This document shows, piece after piece, positions 8,504-16,395 of a DNA stretch of 40,208 bases. This DNA is from Verrucomicrobiia bacterium (GTDB lineage Bacteria; Verrucomicrobiota; Verrucomicrobiia; Limisphaerales; UBA11358), in assembly GCA_030038175.1 (NCBI GenBank), contig JASHPN010000019.1, forward strand, positions 1-40,208, in the 5' to 3' direction. The stretch's first letter is position 1, and the number at the start of each line of letters is the position of its first letter. The notes below the pieces were generated by a model. The model was not told the DNA's origin and did not search any database. It saw nothing but the letters and a program-made list of their open reading frames with translations. Both the position numbers and the translations under genes were made by a program.

Positions 8504-9541
8504 TCAATTTTCAATAATGTTGAAGCCGGACTTTTTTCCCAAGGCCAGACATTGTTTCCACGGCATCAATCCTTCGGAGGCCGTCGGGGACTTTAAACAG
8601 GCGGCGGCGGCGCAGACGCCCAACTCCAGCGCCTCCGGCCAGGGCATATCGTGATAGCGCGCCAGCAAAACGCCCGCCGCGAGCGCATCGCCGGCGCCGA
8701 CAGTGCCTTGAATTTCGTGGCCGGGTAAATTCACCGAACCTTGCGCCAGGCATTCGCCGTCGTCGGTCGCGGCGACCACGCCTTCGCGAAAGTGCAGCAC
8801 AACCGTTCCCCGAACGCCCAGGCCGCGGATGGCTTGCGCCATGTCTTTTGCCCAGGCCGCGTCAAAATCTTGCGGTGCGTCTCCATTGAGCAATTGCGCC
8901 GCTTCCCATTCATTCAAAAACAGGATGTCCAGATGCGGCAAACACGGCACGACCTGCGCGCGCAACTGTAGATTCGGCGCGCTGACCAAATCCGCAGCAG
9001 TGGTCATTCCGGCCGCTCGCGCCTGTTTCAGCAAACGTGCGGAAGCGTTCGTGCCGTCAGCCCCAACGGCATCCAGTCCAGGCAAAAATCCAAGATAACC
9101 AAGGCAAAACACTTTCGCGGATAACGATGCCGGCGATGGCAAATCCTGTTCGCTCAATTGTTCATTCGCGCCGGAGCAGTAAAAAAAAGTCCGCCGGCCG
9201 GAATTTTTTTCCGTCATTACGTCGGTGAAACTGGTCGGGAATTTCGCGGTCGCACGCAGCCCGATGTCGTCAATTTTCAATTCACGGCAGCGCCCGCGGA
9301 TAAAGCGGCCATTGGCGTCGTCGCCGATCAAACCGGCGGCGAACCGCGGGCAGGAAGGATCCAGTGCGGCGAGGTCGGAAAGAAGGTTGAACGCAAATCC
9401 GCCGTTGGCCATCTGGTGCTGCTCGATGCGCGCGAGCGTTGACGGTTCGGGCCAGCGGTCAATACGCTTGACGTGGTCCACGATCCAATGCCCGGCGGCG
9501 AGCATGCCGCGGCGCGCTTCACCCTTTTGAGGAACATTCAT
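8504..9541 (-). CDS. PfkB/ribokinase family carbohydrate kinase
   Basis: 345 residues from the ATG at 9541. That ATG is preceded by GGGAG about 7 nt upstream and overlaps the isomerase gene by 23 nt; an open extension to 9646 has no such support. The N-terminal NGGFAFNLLSDLAAL...FAAGLIGDD corresponds to PfkB signature 1, and GTVGAGDALAAG contains the anion hole and catalytic base (D285). PfkB enzymes phosphorylate sugars or nucleosides using ATP. Because a sugar isomerase lies directly upstream and an aldolase-like gene heads the operon, a ketose or keto-acid substrate is likely (inference). The exact sugar cannot be assigned. Confidence 0.9.
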   Translation of the reverse strand: MNVPQKGEARRGMLAAGHWIVDHVKRIDRWPEPSTLARIEQHQMANGGFAFNLLSDLAALDPSCPRFAAGLIGDDANGRFIRGRCRELKIDDIGLRATAKFPTSFTDVMTEKNSGRRTFFYCSGANEQLSEQDLPSPASLSAKVFCLGYLGFLPGLDAVGADGTNASARLLKQARAAGMTTAADLVSAPNLQLRAQVVPCLPHLDILFLNEWEAAQLLNGDAPQDFDAAWAKDMAQAIRGLGVRGTVVLHFREGVVAATDDGECLAQGSVNLPGHEIQGTVGAGDALAAGVLLARYHDMPWPEALELGVCAAAACLKSPTASEGLMPWKQCLALGKKSGFNIIEN

Positions 9542-10115
9542 GATCGCGCTCCCAAAGCAGGCGCGCTGCCGGCGGCTCGTCCTCGCTGATTCCCGGAAAA
9601 CGCCCGATGTTTGGGTCCACAAAGAAATTGTCGTTCGCGTCGTCATTGGCGGTGGACACTTCGCCGATGACGGCTTCCGGGCTTTCGGGCCAAAAGGCGT
9701 GATAGACGCCTGGCTCGATGGTCACGCGTTCGCCCGGTTGCAGAATGAGCGGTTCGCCGGAGTGGATTTTCACCACATCGCCATTGCGCAACATCGCAAA
9801 GGACTCTCCCTTGCGCGTGCGTTCGGGGTGGCCTTTCCAGAGTTCGATCGCCAGCCGGCCACTGCGGCAGATAATGTCCTCCTTTTTCTGCCGATGCGCG
9901 TGCATGGGCGTTACCTGATGGAATTTGGAATACATGAGCTTTTCGCAGTATTCCCGCTGTTCCGTGAGGTTGACCAAGACCAGCCCGACCTCGGCGAATT
10001 TGCCCAACCCGCAATCAGTGACATCCCAGCGCGGGCGCGGGGGCAGCGCCCAGCCGGAGGATTGGAAACAGCGCATGGCGTCTTTCAAAGCCTGGTTAAT
10101 TTCGGATCGTTTCAT
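9519..10115 (-). CDS. D-lyxose/D-mannose-type sugar isomerase (cupin, DUF1498)
   Basis: A 198-residue single-domain cupin. The metal site is visible as TPMHAHRQKKEDI (two histidines and a glutamate) and a later histidine in PGVYHAFWPE, matching the D-lyxose ketol-isomerase family of E. coli and phages. Known members interconvert D-lyxose/D-xylulose and D-mannose/D-fructose with a divalent metal. The ATG at 10115 lies 3 nt after the enolase stop, so translation is probably coupled. Within this operon it would supply the ketose for the PfkB kinase. An uncharacterised specificity is quite possible, because the family is small and few members have been tested. Confidence 0.85.
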   Translation of the reverse strand: MKRSEINQALKDAMRCFQSSGWALPPRPRWDVTDCGLGKFAEVGLVLVNLTEQREYCEKLMYSKFHQVTPMHAHRQKKEDIICRSGRLAIELWKGHPERTRKGESFAMLRNGDVVKIHSGEPLILQPGERVTIEPGVYHAFWPESPEAVIGEVSTANDDANDNFFVDPNIGRFPGISEDEPPAARLLWERDHECSSKG

Positions 10116-10118
10116 AAT

Positions 10119-11420
10119 TCAACTGTGGTGATTTCGAAAAATTCGCTGAAAAATGTCCGCGCCATAGAACTGCGCGCTGCCGGCCAGTTGGCGCTCAATG
10201 CGAATGATTTGATTCCATTTGGCCATCCGTTCGCCGCGGGAAAAAGAGCCGACTTTGAGCTGGCCCGCGTTCGTGGCGACCGCGAGATGCGAGATGAACG
10301 CGTCCTCGGTCTCCCCGGAACGCGCGGAAATGACCGGCAGCCAGCCGGCCTTTTGCGTCAGCGTTATCGCCTGGAGCGTTTCCGTAACCGTGCCGATTTG
10401 GTTGGGTTTGATGAGCACCGCGTTGGCGACTTTCTTTTCCATGCCGGATTGAATGCGCCGCAAATTCGTCACGAACAGGTCGTCGCCGATGATTTGCACG
10501 CGCGCGCCCAGTTGATTGAAAATCATCTTCCAGCCGTCCCAGTCGGTGTCCGCCATCGGGTCTTCGATGGAAATGATCGGATATCGCGCGCACCAATCGG
10601 CGAGCAACGCTGAAAATTCCGCCGTCGAAAATGTTTTTTGTTCCAGCGCGAAATGATAAGTCCGGGTCTTTTCATCAAATAAATCGCTCGCGGCGATGTC
10701 CAGTGAAATGGCGGCGTCGCGGCCCGGCCGATAACCGGCGGACTCGATGGCCTCGACGAGCAATTGCAACGCTTCTTCATTCGTCTTAAATGCCGGCCAA
10801 TAGCCGCCTTCATCGGCCACGCCGCAAAAGACGCCGCGCCGTTTCAAAATATCGCCCGCCGCATGATAAACGTTGTGCGTGATTTCCATCACTTCGGCAA
10901 ACTCACGCGCGCCGGTGGCGATCAATAGAAAGTCCTGCACGTCCGTCCGCCAATTCGCGTGCGCGCCGCCGCCAATGATTTGAATTTCCGGCAGCGGCAA
11001 AAGCGTTCCGCGATTGCGCCCAAGATAAACAAACAGCGGCTCGCCGCGCGCCGCTGCCGCCGCGTTGGCGGCCGCCATCGAGACGGACAAAATCGCATTT
11101 GCGCCAAGCCGGCTTTTGTTTGGCGTGCCATCCAGCGCAATCAGGGCCTCATCCAGGCCGCTTTGGTCAAACACGTCGCGTCCGTGCAATGCCGGAGCAA
11201 TCACTTCATGAACATGGGCAATGGCTTTGAAAACCGATTTGCCCCGAAACCGCTTCGCGTCGCGGTCGCGCAGTTCCAACGCTTCAAATTGGCCGGTGGA
11301 GGCGCCGGACGGGGCCGCGCCGCGCCCGCGCGCGCCGTTTTCCAAAACAATTTCCGTTTCGATGGTCGGGTTGCCCCGTGAATCGAAAATCTGGAAGGCG
11401 GACAGGGAGGCGATCTTCAT
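10119..11420 (-). CDS. eno: enolase-family protein with an altered active site
   Basis: 433 residues with the complete enolase fold. Visible counterparts of yeast catalytic residues: the serine loop APSGASTG (38-43), H154 (GGAHA), E204 (VADEGG), metal ligands D241, E286 and D313, base K338 (LIKPNQIGT), R368/S369 and K389. The invariant histidine of the H-R-S-G-E-T-E-D motif (yeast H373) is alanine here (A367, SARSGETED), and the glutamate like yeast E168 is D163. Overall it is divergent from housekeeping enolase (LPLPEIQIIGGGAHA instead of the usual P-M-M-N-I-I-N-G-G). Its start overlaps the APH-like gene by 4 nt (ATGA). It is likely an operon-specific paralogue that dehydrates a 2-phospho-acid, 2-phosphoglycerate or a relative. 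Confidence 0.85.
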   Translation of the reverse strand: MKIASLSAFQIFDSRGNPTIETEIVLENGARGRGAAPSGASTGQFEALELRDRDAKRFRGKSVFKAIAHVHEVIAPALHGRDVFDQSGLDEALIALDGTPNKSRLGANAILSVSMAAANAAAAARGEPLFVYLGRNRGTLLPLPEIQIIGGGAHANWRTDVQDFLLIATGAREFAEVMEITHNVYHAAGDILKRRGVFCGVADEGGYWPAFKTNEEALQLLVEAIESAGYRPGRDAAISLDIAASDLFDEKTRTYHFALEQKTFSTAEFSALLADWCARYPIISIEDPMADTDWDGWKMIFNQLGARVQIIGDDLFVTNLRRIQSGMEKKVANAVLIKPNQIGTVTETLQAITLTQKAGWLPVISARSGETEDAFISHLAVATNAGQLKVGSFSRGERMAKWNQIIRIERQLAGSAQFYGADIFQRIFRNHHS

Positions 11421-12400
11421 TTCTTAAACCGGCACAAGCAACTGAACCATGAATTGGATATGGCGCGCAGCGAAAAATTCCCCTCCGGCAAATTCGCCTG
11501 CACAAATTCGCGGACGAATTGCTGTCGCGGCGAATCCAGGTACTCCACCGGCGATTTTCCGTCCACTCTCGCCAGCATCAGCATCAGCAACAGGCGGGCG
11601 GCGCGCGATTCAAGTTCCGGCGACGGCCGTACGGTTTGGTACGCCGACCAGAATTTTTCAATCATCACATTCATTCCAACGTCGCCCGGCGCGTGCCACA
11701 ACGATTTCAGAAAAAAATGATTCAGCAAAGACGCCAGGTCGAACGTCGGGTCGCCAAACCAGGCGCACTCGCAATCCAGCAACACCATGCGGTCGCGATC
11801 CACCAGAATGTTTTTCGGAGTGAAATCGCCGTGGATCAGGCATTGGCGCGTGCCCGCCAGCCGCACGGCTTCAGCCTCGAACAGCGGGTGCAGCGCCGGA
11901 TATTTCGCCCCGGTCGCCAGCAAATACGGTTCGATGCGGAGTTGAAAAAAATTCGGGGCCGTCTGGAACTGCAGCGCCGCCGCGTCGTCGCCGTCGGAGT
12001 GCCGGTGAATTTGCGCCAGCAAATTTCCGGCGCGCGCGGCGTCGGCTTTTCCCTCCAGCAGCAGTTTTTTCCAGTTGGTGAAGCCGCTGTTCAAATATTC
12101 CATCGCGAAATAATTGTCGTTCGCGGAGCAATGCCGCAGGGCCGGCACGGCCTGCGGGAGGAATTGCGCGACGTAGCGGATAAATTTCCACTCGTGCCGG
12201 TTGCGGTTGACATCGGCGAACCAGTCGGCCTGGACGTTCAGTTTTGCCATCGCGCGCTTGACGACGAATCGTTCCGCGCCGTCTTCGACCAGAAAAATCT
12301 CGCCGGAAACGCCGCCGGCCATCGGGACCAGCCGCGCGTTGGGGGCGCGCACGACGCCGTCGCGCCGCAGCAATTCAAGAAATGCGCCGGGCCCGTTCAT
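11417..12400 (-). CDS. APH-fold small-molecule kinase (phosphotransferase enzyme family)
   Basis: 327 residues from the ATG at 12400, which lies 1 nt after the aldehyde dehydrogenase stop; a TTG at 12418 is possible but unsupported. The kinase signatures are FVVKRA (ATP-binding lysine about residue 48), IHGDFTPKNILVD (catalytic aspartate about 192, metal-binding asparagine) and LLDCECAWFGDPTFDLA (metal-binding aspartate about 209). This fold phosphorylates hydroxyls of small molecules such as choline, hexosamines, methylthioribose or aminoglycosides. The metabolic operon makes antibiotic resistance unlikely. Between an aldehyde dehydrogenase and an enolase-like enzyme, a hydroxy-acid such as glycerate is an attractive substrate (inference, not shown for any family member I know). 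Confidence 0.82.
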   Translation of the reverse strand: MNGPGAFLELLRRDGVVRAPNARLVPMAGGVSGEIFLVEDGAERFVVKRAMAKLNVQADWFADVNRNRHEWKFIRYVAQFLPQAVPALRHCSANDNYFAMEYLNSGFTNWKKLLLEGKADAARAGNLLAQIHRHSDGDDAAALQFQTAPNFFQLRIEPYLLATGAKYPALHPLFEAEAVRLAGTRQCLIHGDFTPKNILVDRDRMVLLDCECAWFGDPTFDLASLLNHFFLKSLWHAPGDVGMNVMIEKFWSAYQTVRPSPELESRAARLLLMLMLARVDGKSPVEYLDSPRQQFVREFVQANLPEGNFSLRAISNSWFSCLCRFKK

Positions 12401-12401
12401 T

Positions 12402-13880
12402 TCAAAGCGGCCGCGCAATGGTTTGCGGCCGCAAATAATCGAAAAACGTTTGAGGGCTGTTCACTCCGCCGCCGAAGCCGCTCAAGTTGATGCCGCCGTA
12501 CGGCAGGCCGTAGGCGAATACGTTGTGCGCGTTGATCCAGCTATTGCCGGCGACCATTTTTTCCGCGACGCGCGCGGCACGCTTCAAATCGGAACTCCAG
12601 ACGCTGTTCGCCAAACCGTAGTCGAGGCGATTGACCAGATCAACGGCGTCATTCTCATCTTTGAACTTCAGCAGAAACGCGCTCGGCCCGAAAATTTCCT
12701 CGCGGCAGCAAACGTTTTCCGGCGATCCGGCGAGCAGACTCGGTTGCACATAAAAACCGTTTTCATGGCCGGACGGCACGGCGTTGCCGCCGGGCAGGAT
12801 GACTTCCGCGCCCTGCCTGACGCCGTCTTCCAAATAGCGCAGCACGCGCCGGCGTTGCGTTTCGCTCACGAGCGGGCCCATTTGCGTTTCGCGGTCCGTG
12901 CCCGCGCCAATCTTTGTTTCCTTGAGCGCCGCGACGGCTTTGTTCACCAGTTCATCGTAAATTTTTTCATGCACGAGCCAGCGCGTGGCCGTGCAGCAGA
13001 CCTGGCCGGTATTCAACGTGATTGCTCCGGCGAGCTTTTTCGCGGTTGCTTCCACGTCCAGGTCGTCGAAAACCACCGCCGCGCCCTTGCCGCCGAGTTC
13101 CAGCTTGCACGGCACGAGATTGCGTCCGCAAACCTCGCCGATTTTTTTGCCAACGTCGGGCGAGCCGGTGAACGACATGCGCTTGATTTTCCGATGGCTC
13201 GCCAGCGCGGCGCCCGCCGATGGGCCTTCGCCGATCACGAGGTTGATAACGCCGTCAGGAATGCCGGCTTCCGCGGCGAGTCGCGCGGCAAAGACCGAAC
13301 TCAAGGGCGTGACTTCGGAAGGTTTGACGACGACGGTATTGCCCGCCGCCAGCGCCGGGGCGATGCCCCAAAGCAGCAGGGTGAACGGAAAATTCCATGG
13401 AAAAACATAACCGCAAACGCCATAAGGCGCGGAATGAGTGCGCGCCTCGATATTTTTGATGGCCAGCGGAACGTCGTAATGCGCGTGCGCGGACAGATCG
13501 GCAAAGTAACGCAGACATTCGATGCCGAAGGGAACGTCGAAACCTTCCGCCGCCGTGATCGCTTTGCCGACATCGAGCGATTCAATCAAGGCGAGGTCGG
13601 CGGCATATTTTTCCAACTGTTCCGCGAAGCGATGCAATTTGACCGCGCGCTCGTTGGGAGACAACGCCGACCACGCGGGATACGCTTTCCACGCGGCCGC
13701 GACCGCTTCGTCAATTTCCGCCGCGCCGCCCATTGCGACAGTGGCAAGCGTCGAACCATCCGACGGATTCAGGACGCGCGCGGTCGCGCCGCCGGCGCCA
13801 GGTTTAAATTGCCCGCCTATGAAATGTTGGACCGGCGAGCTTAAAAATTTCGAAACGTTTTGTGTCAATTGGGCATTCAT
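12402..13880 (-). CDS. NAD(P)+-dependent aldehyde dehydrogenase
   Basis: 492 residues, full length for the ALDH superfamily. It has the cofactor-domain motif PWNFP with N162, the general base E261 in LELGGKG, the catalytic cysteine C295 in TGQVCCTATR, and EEIFGPSAF in the catalytic domain. It oxidises an aldehyde to the free acid and has no CoA- or phosphate-specific features I can recognise. It starts 4 nt after the aldolase-like gene and ends 1 nt before the kinase gene. The order aldolase, dehydrogenase, kinase, enolase suggests the aldehyde is the non-phosphorylated half released by the aldolase, such as glyceraldehyde or lactaldehyde (inference). Cytoplasmic, no signal peptide. Confidence 0.93.
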   Translation of the reverse strand: MNAQLTQNVSKFLSSPVQHFIGGQFKPGAGGATARVLNPSDGSTLATVAMGGAAEIDEAVAAAWKAYPAWSALSPNERAVKLHRFAEQLEKYAADLALIESLDVGKAITAAEGFDVPFGIECLRYFADLSAHAHYDVPLAIKNIEARTHSAPYGVCGYVFPWNFPFTLLLWGIAPALAAGNTVVVKPSEVTPLSSVFAARLAAEAGIPDGVINLVIGEGPSAGAALASHRKIKRMSFTGSPDVGKKIGEVCGRNLVPCKLELGGKGAAVVFDDLDVEATAKKLAGAITLNTGQVCCTATRWLVHEKIYDELVNKAVAALKETKIGAGTDRETQMGPLVSETQRRRVLRYLEDGVRQGAEVILPGGNAVPSGHENGFYVQPSLLAGSPENVCCREEIFGPSAFLLKFKDENDAVDLVNRLDYGLANSVWSSDLKRAARVAEKMVAGNSWINAHNVFAYGLPYGGINLSGFGGGVNSPQTFFDYLRPQTIARPL

Positions 13881-13884
13881 AATT

Positions 13885-14934
13885 TTATCGGCTTTCGCCG
13901 TAACTTAATACCGTATCGGTCAATTTCAAATCATCATCCAGCGCGCGCCGCGGCGGGATCGCGCGTTTTTGCAATGCGCCGTGGTAGGCCTTGACCGCTT
14001 CTTTGGCGGAAATCTCGCCGTCCGCGATCGCGCGCAGAAGCGTGATGAAACTCAGTGGCTCCTCGGCATCCTTGATTTTGCGGCCGAATAACGCCACGCG
14101 CGCGCCGTGTTTTTGCGCGTCGGCAAGCAGTTTGAAAGCGTCATACGTCGTGCCGCTGCTGCCGCCGAGCACGCCCACAATCACCGAAGGGTCGTAGGCG
14201 GCGAGTTCTTCCAGGGCGCGCGGGCCGAAGTAGGGAATTTTAAGAAAGGCCGGCCGCCCCGCCGGGGGCACGCCGGCGAGCATCCGGCAAACGCTGTCGT
14301 TGACGAACGCCGGAATTTCTTCGGGCCGCAGACCGGCATCCACATTCGGCGGGAGGACTTCGAGGAAATAATGGAAATGTTTTCGCTCCGCTTCGGCGCG
14401 AAATTCTTTGAACGCCAGCATGGATTCGTAATCGGCGCGCGTTTGATTGTTGAAGGTGATCGAGTAAAGGCCGAGGTTCACCACGGGTTCGGGGTGTGGC
14501 GTGGCATTGCCGCCGCCATGGGCAGTGAGGCTGCCGTATTGTGCCTCTTCGATAAAACCGCTGGCGAAGGGCAGCGAGGGATGCTCGCGATAGCGCGCGC
14601 CGCGCACGCACCAGACGTCGGTCGTGTCATTGATGCGCACCGCGGGCGTGACCTCCAATGAATCGAAGAGCCGTTCGTGATGCGCCAGCGAACTCATCGT
14701 GGAAATTGAGGCAAGTATGATGTCCACGATCCCCTGGCGCGCAACCGCGCGAATTTGCCCGTGAAATTCCGGCATGGTGCGAAACCGCGCGCCGGTCGCG
14801 GGCGCCGGATAAACCTGGCCCGGACTGGGCACGCCCCACCCCATGTCGGCGTCGCGCGCATCGGCCAGGACAAATTCGCGACTCGAAGGATTTTCGCGAA
14901 GGCGCTGCAATTTTTGGATTAATACCGGCTTCAT
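13885..14934 (-). CDS. class I aldolase-like TIM-barrel protein
   Basis: 349 residues, first gene of the sugar operon, ATG at 14934. I do not recognise a well-characterised subfamily. The order of strands looks like a class I aldolase barrel: GIVDIILAS and VNLGLYSITFNN early, HYFLEVLPPN in the middle, FLKIPYFGPRALEELA with a lysine on a beta-strand (Schiff-base candidate), then VIVGVLGGSSGTTYDAFKLL and ARVALFGRKIK, which resemble the phosphate-binding ends of LacD/fructose-bisphosphate-type barrels. The location next to an isomerase, a PfkB kinase and an aldehyde dehydrogenase supports cleavage of a ketose phosphate. A DeoC-like or other lyase activity is not excluded. Confidence 0.6.
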   Translation of the reverse strand: MKPVLIQKLQRLRENPSSREFVLADARDADMGWGVPSPGQVYPAPATGARFRTMPEFHGQIRAVARQGIVDIILASISTMSSLAHHERLFDSLEVTPAVRINDTTDVWCVRGARYREHPSLPFASGFIEEAQYGSLTAHGGGNATPHPEPVVNLGLYSITFNNQTRADYESMLAFKEFRAEAERKHFHYFLEVLPPNVDAGLRPEEIPAFVNDSVCRMLAGVPPAGRPAFLKIPYFGPRALEELAAYDPSVIVGVLGGSSGTTYDAFKLLADAQKHGARVALFGRKIKDAEEPLSFITLLRAIADGEISAKEAVKAYHGALQKRAIPPRRALDDDLKLTDTVLSYGESR

Positions 14935-15046
14935 TCTTGGCTGCCGTAAAATTACGATAAAATTCGGAAAAGACCACTATTGGCTTGCAAAAGATACATA
15001 CGCAATTAACACGCCGATTCTATTCGCGGTCTCCCAGCGCCATAAC

Positions 15047-15186
15047 CTCACGCAAAGGACGCAAAGGACGCAACGTATTTCTCACCAGGAACCTTCTGAA
15101 AACACCTCACCCAATGGTTGCCGGGACCGGCGGTAAAATATTGCTTCCGATTCTACTCTTTGCGGCCTTGGCGGCCTTTGCGTGAG
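15047..15186. repeat. CGCAAAGG repeat element with inverted ends
   Basis: In the 256-bp gap between the sugar operon and the AraC gene, CTCACGCAAAGG (15047-15058) and CCTTTGCGTGAG (15175-15186) form perfect 12-bp inverted ends. Inside each end are 9-bp tandem units: CGCAAAGGA twice on the left, and TTTGCGGCC, TTGGCGGCC, TTTGCG on the right. The ~115-bp interior has no recognisable gene. A related unit lies at 16224-16254 on the other side of the AraC gene. Confidence 0.7.
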
Positions 15187-15190
15187 AAAT

Positions 15191-16159
15191 TCAATTATAT
15201 GGTTGCGCCTTCGGCCCAAGCCGGACAGCCCCATGCGTTCCCAGGCGGATCAAAAATTCGCGGGCGTGCTGTTCCTGCATTTGTTGCGTCTGGCTGCGAA
15301 ATTCCGTCGGCGTCAAGCGGGTGATTTCGCGAAAGCGGCGGTTGAAATTGGCCAGATTGTTGTAACCACATTGGAAGGCGGCCTGGGTAATGGCGATTTT
15401 TTGACCGGCCAGAAGCGCGCATACTTTCGCCACGCGCAGTTCATTCAGATACCTTTGGAAGACCCGCCCGACGCGCGACTTGAACCAGCGGCTGAAGGCC
15501 GGCGGCGACATTTTCACCCCCGCCGCGGCATGCGCTTGCGTGATGGGCTCGGCAAAATGATCCTGAATCCATTCCAGCAGCCGTTCCACGCGCTGGTCCG
15601 GATCGGTCAAGTCGCCCGCGGTGTGCGCGCCGTTTAAAAAACGAAACGGCGCGTGCAGCAGCCGTTGAAAAATGGCGAGAAATTGGATCAGGCTTTCAAA
15701 TGAATGCGCCGGCTGCGCCGCCAGGGCTTCAATTTGTTCGCCAATTTGCCAGGCCGCCGGACCGGTGAATTTGACGCCGCGCGCCGATTGCGCCAGAAAA
15801 CGATTTAGCTTCCGAACTTCCGGCAGTTGCCAGAAGGCTTCGCTCCAATGCCTCGGCAAAAATTGGATGACCGACCATTCGGCTTCCGCCGGTTGGTCCA
15901 GGGCCGAGGCCCAGGTATGCGGCAGCCGGCTGCCCAGCAAAACTAAATCGCCGGCTTCAAATCGTTCAACGGATTTGCCCACGTAACGCAAACCGCAGCC
16001 CTGGCGAATCCAAACCAATTCCACCTCGTGATGATAATGCCACAGGAAATGAAACGTCGGCTCGCGGTAATGGCTGACCATGAAGGCGTGCGACTCGGCT
16101 TCCGGCAGCGGCACCAGGCGCGGTTGCCGGCTCACTTCGGATTTGGAAACGATTCGCAT
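15191..16159 (-). CDS. AraC-family transcriptional regulator with N-terminal cupin
   Basis: 322 residues from the ATG at 16159 (a TTG lies 6 nt upstream). The N-terminal cupin sensor shows FHFLWHYHHEVELVWIRQG and FEAGDLVLLGSRLPHTW, the form common in sugar-sensing AraC proteins. The C-terminal double helix-turn-helix runs from HFAEPITQAHAAAGVKMSPPAF to ITQAAFQCGYNNLANFNRRFREITRLTPTEFR. It lies directly upstream of, and on the same strand as, the aldolase/ALDH/enolase operon, so it is the best candidate for its regulator (inference). It is separated from that operon by the CGCAAAGG repeat element. Confidence 0.9.
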   Translation of the reverse strand: MRIVSKSEVSRQPRLVPLPEAESHAFMVSHYREPTFHFLWHYHHEVELVWIRQGCGLRYVGKSVERFEAGDLVLLGSRLPHTWASALDQPAEAEWSVIQFLPRHWSEAFWQLPEVRKLNRFLAQSARGVKFTGPAAWQIGEQIEALAAQPAHSFESLIQFLAIFQRLLHAPFRFLNGAHTAGDLTDPDQRVERLLEWIQDHFAEPITQAHAAAGVKMSPPAFSRWFKSRVGRVFQRYLNELRVAKVCALLAGQKIAITQAAFQCGYNNLANFNRRFREITRLTPTEFRSQTQQMQEQHAREFLIRLGTHGAVRLGPKAQPYN

Positions 16160-16223
16160 CAGCAACGCATCACGTTATTTATGTATGGGGCATTTGCAAA
16201 TGAATATCCGATGTTTCTCCGGG

Positions 16224-16254
16224 CTCACGCAAAGGGCGCAAAGTTCGCAAAGGG
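16224..16254 (+). repeat. tandem CGCAAAGGG units
   Basis: CTCA followed by three 9-bp units, CGCAAAGGG (16228-16236), CGCAAAGTT (16237-16245) and CGCAAAGGG (16246-16254). It belongs to the same family as the element at 15047-15186, and the two bracket the AraC gene. After it comes a low-complexity ggattaatggatttatggatgaatgg run (16262-16290); no gene is visible between 16160 and 16395. Confidence 0.7.
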
Positions 16255-16395
16255 AAAGAACGGATTAATGGATTTATGGATGAATGGATTAAACAGAAAA
16301 GGGGGCCGCTCTTCTTCGAGCCGTTTTAGCTCCGATTGACGGACCACAATTCGGGCAGAGTATGGCACACCCTGTGGGGACAGCCGCCGCGTTTT

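Noticed and set aside
9542-9646. Longer start for the PfkB kinase
   Set aside because: It adds 35 low-similarity residues; the ATG at 9541 has a GGGAG ribosome-binding site and gives a normal PfkB N-terminus.
11417-12400. Aminoglycoside resistance gene
   Set aside because: It is an APH-fold protein embedded with overlapping junctions in a sugar operon; a metabolic kinase is more likely.
12201-13844. 547-codon plus-strand open frame antisense to the aldehyde dehydrogenase
   Set aside because: It is a shadow of GC-rich codon use; the minus strand has all ALDH catalytic motifs, and the antisense product has no recognisable domain.
15047-15186. CRISPR array
   Set aside because: The units are 9 bp, contiguous and inverted between ends, with no spacers; no cas genes are nearby.
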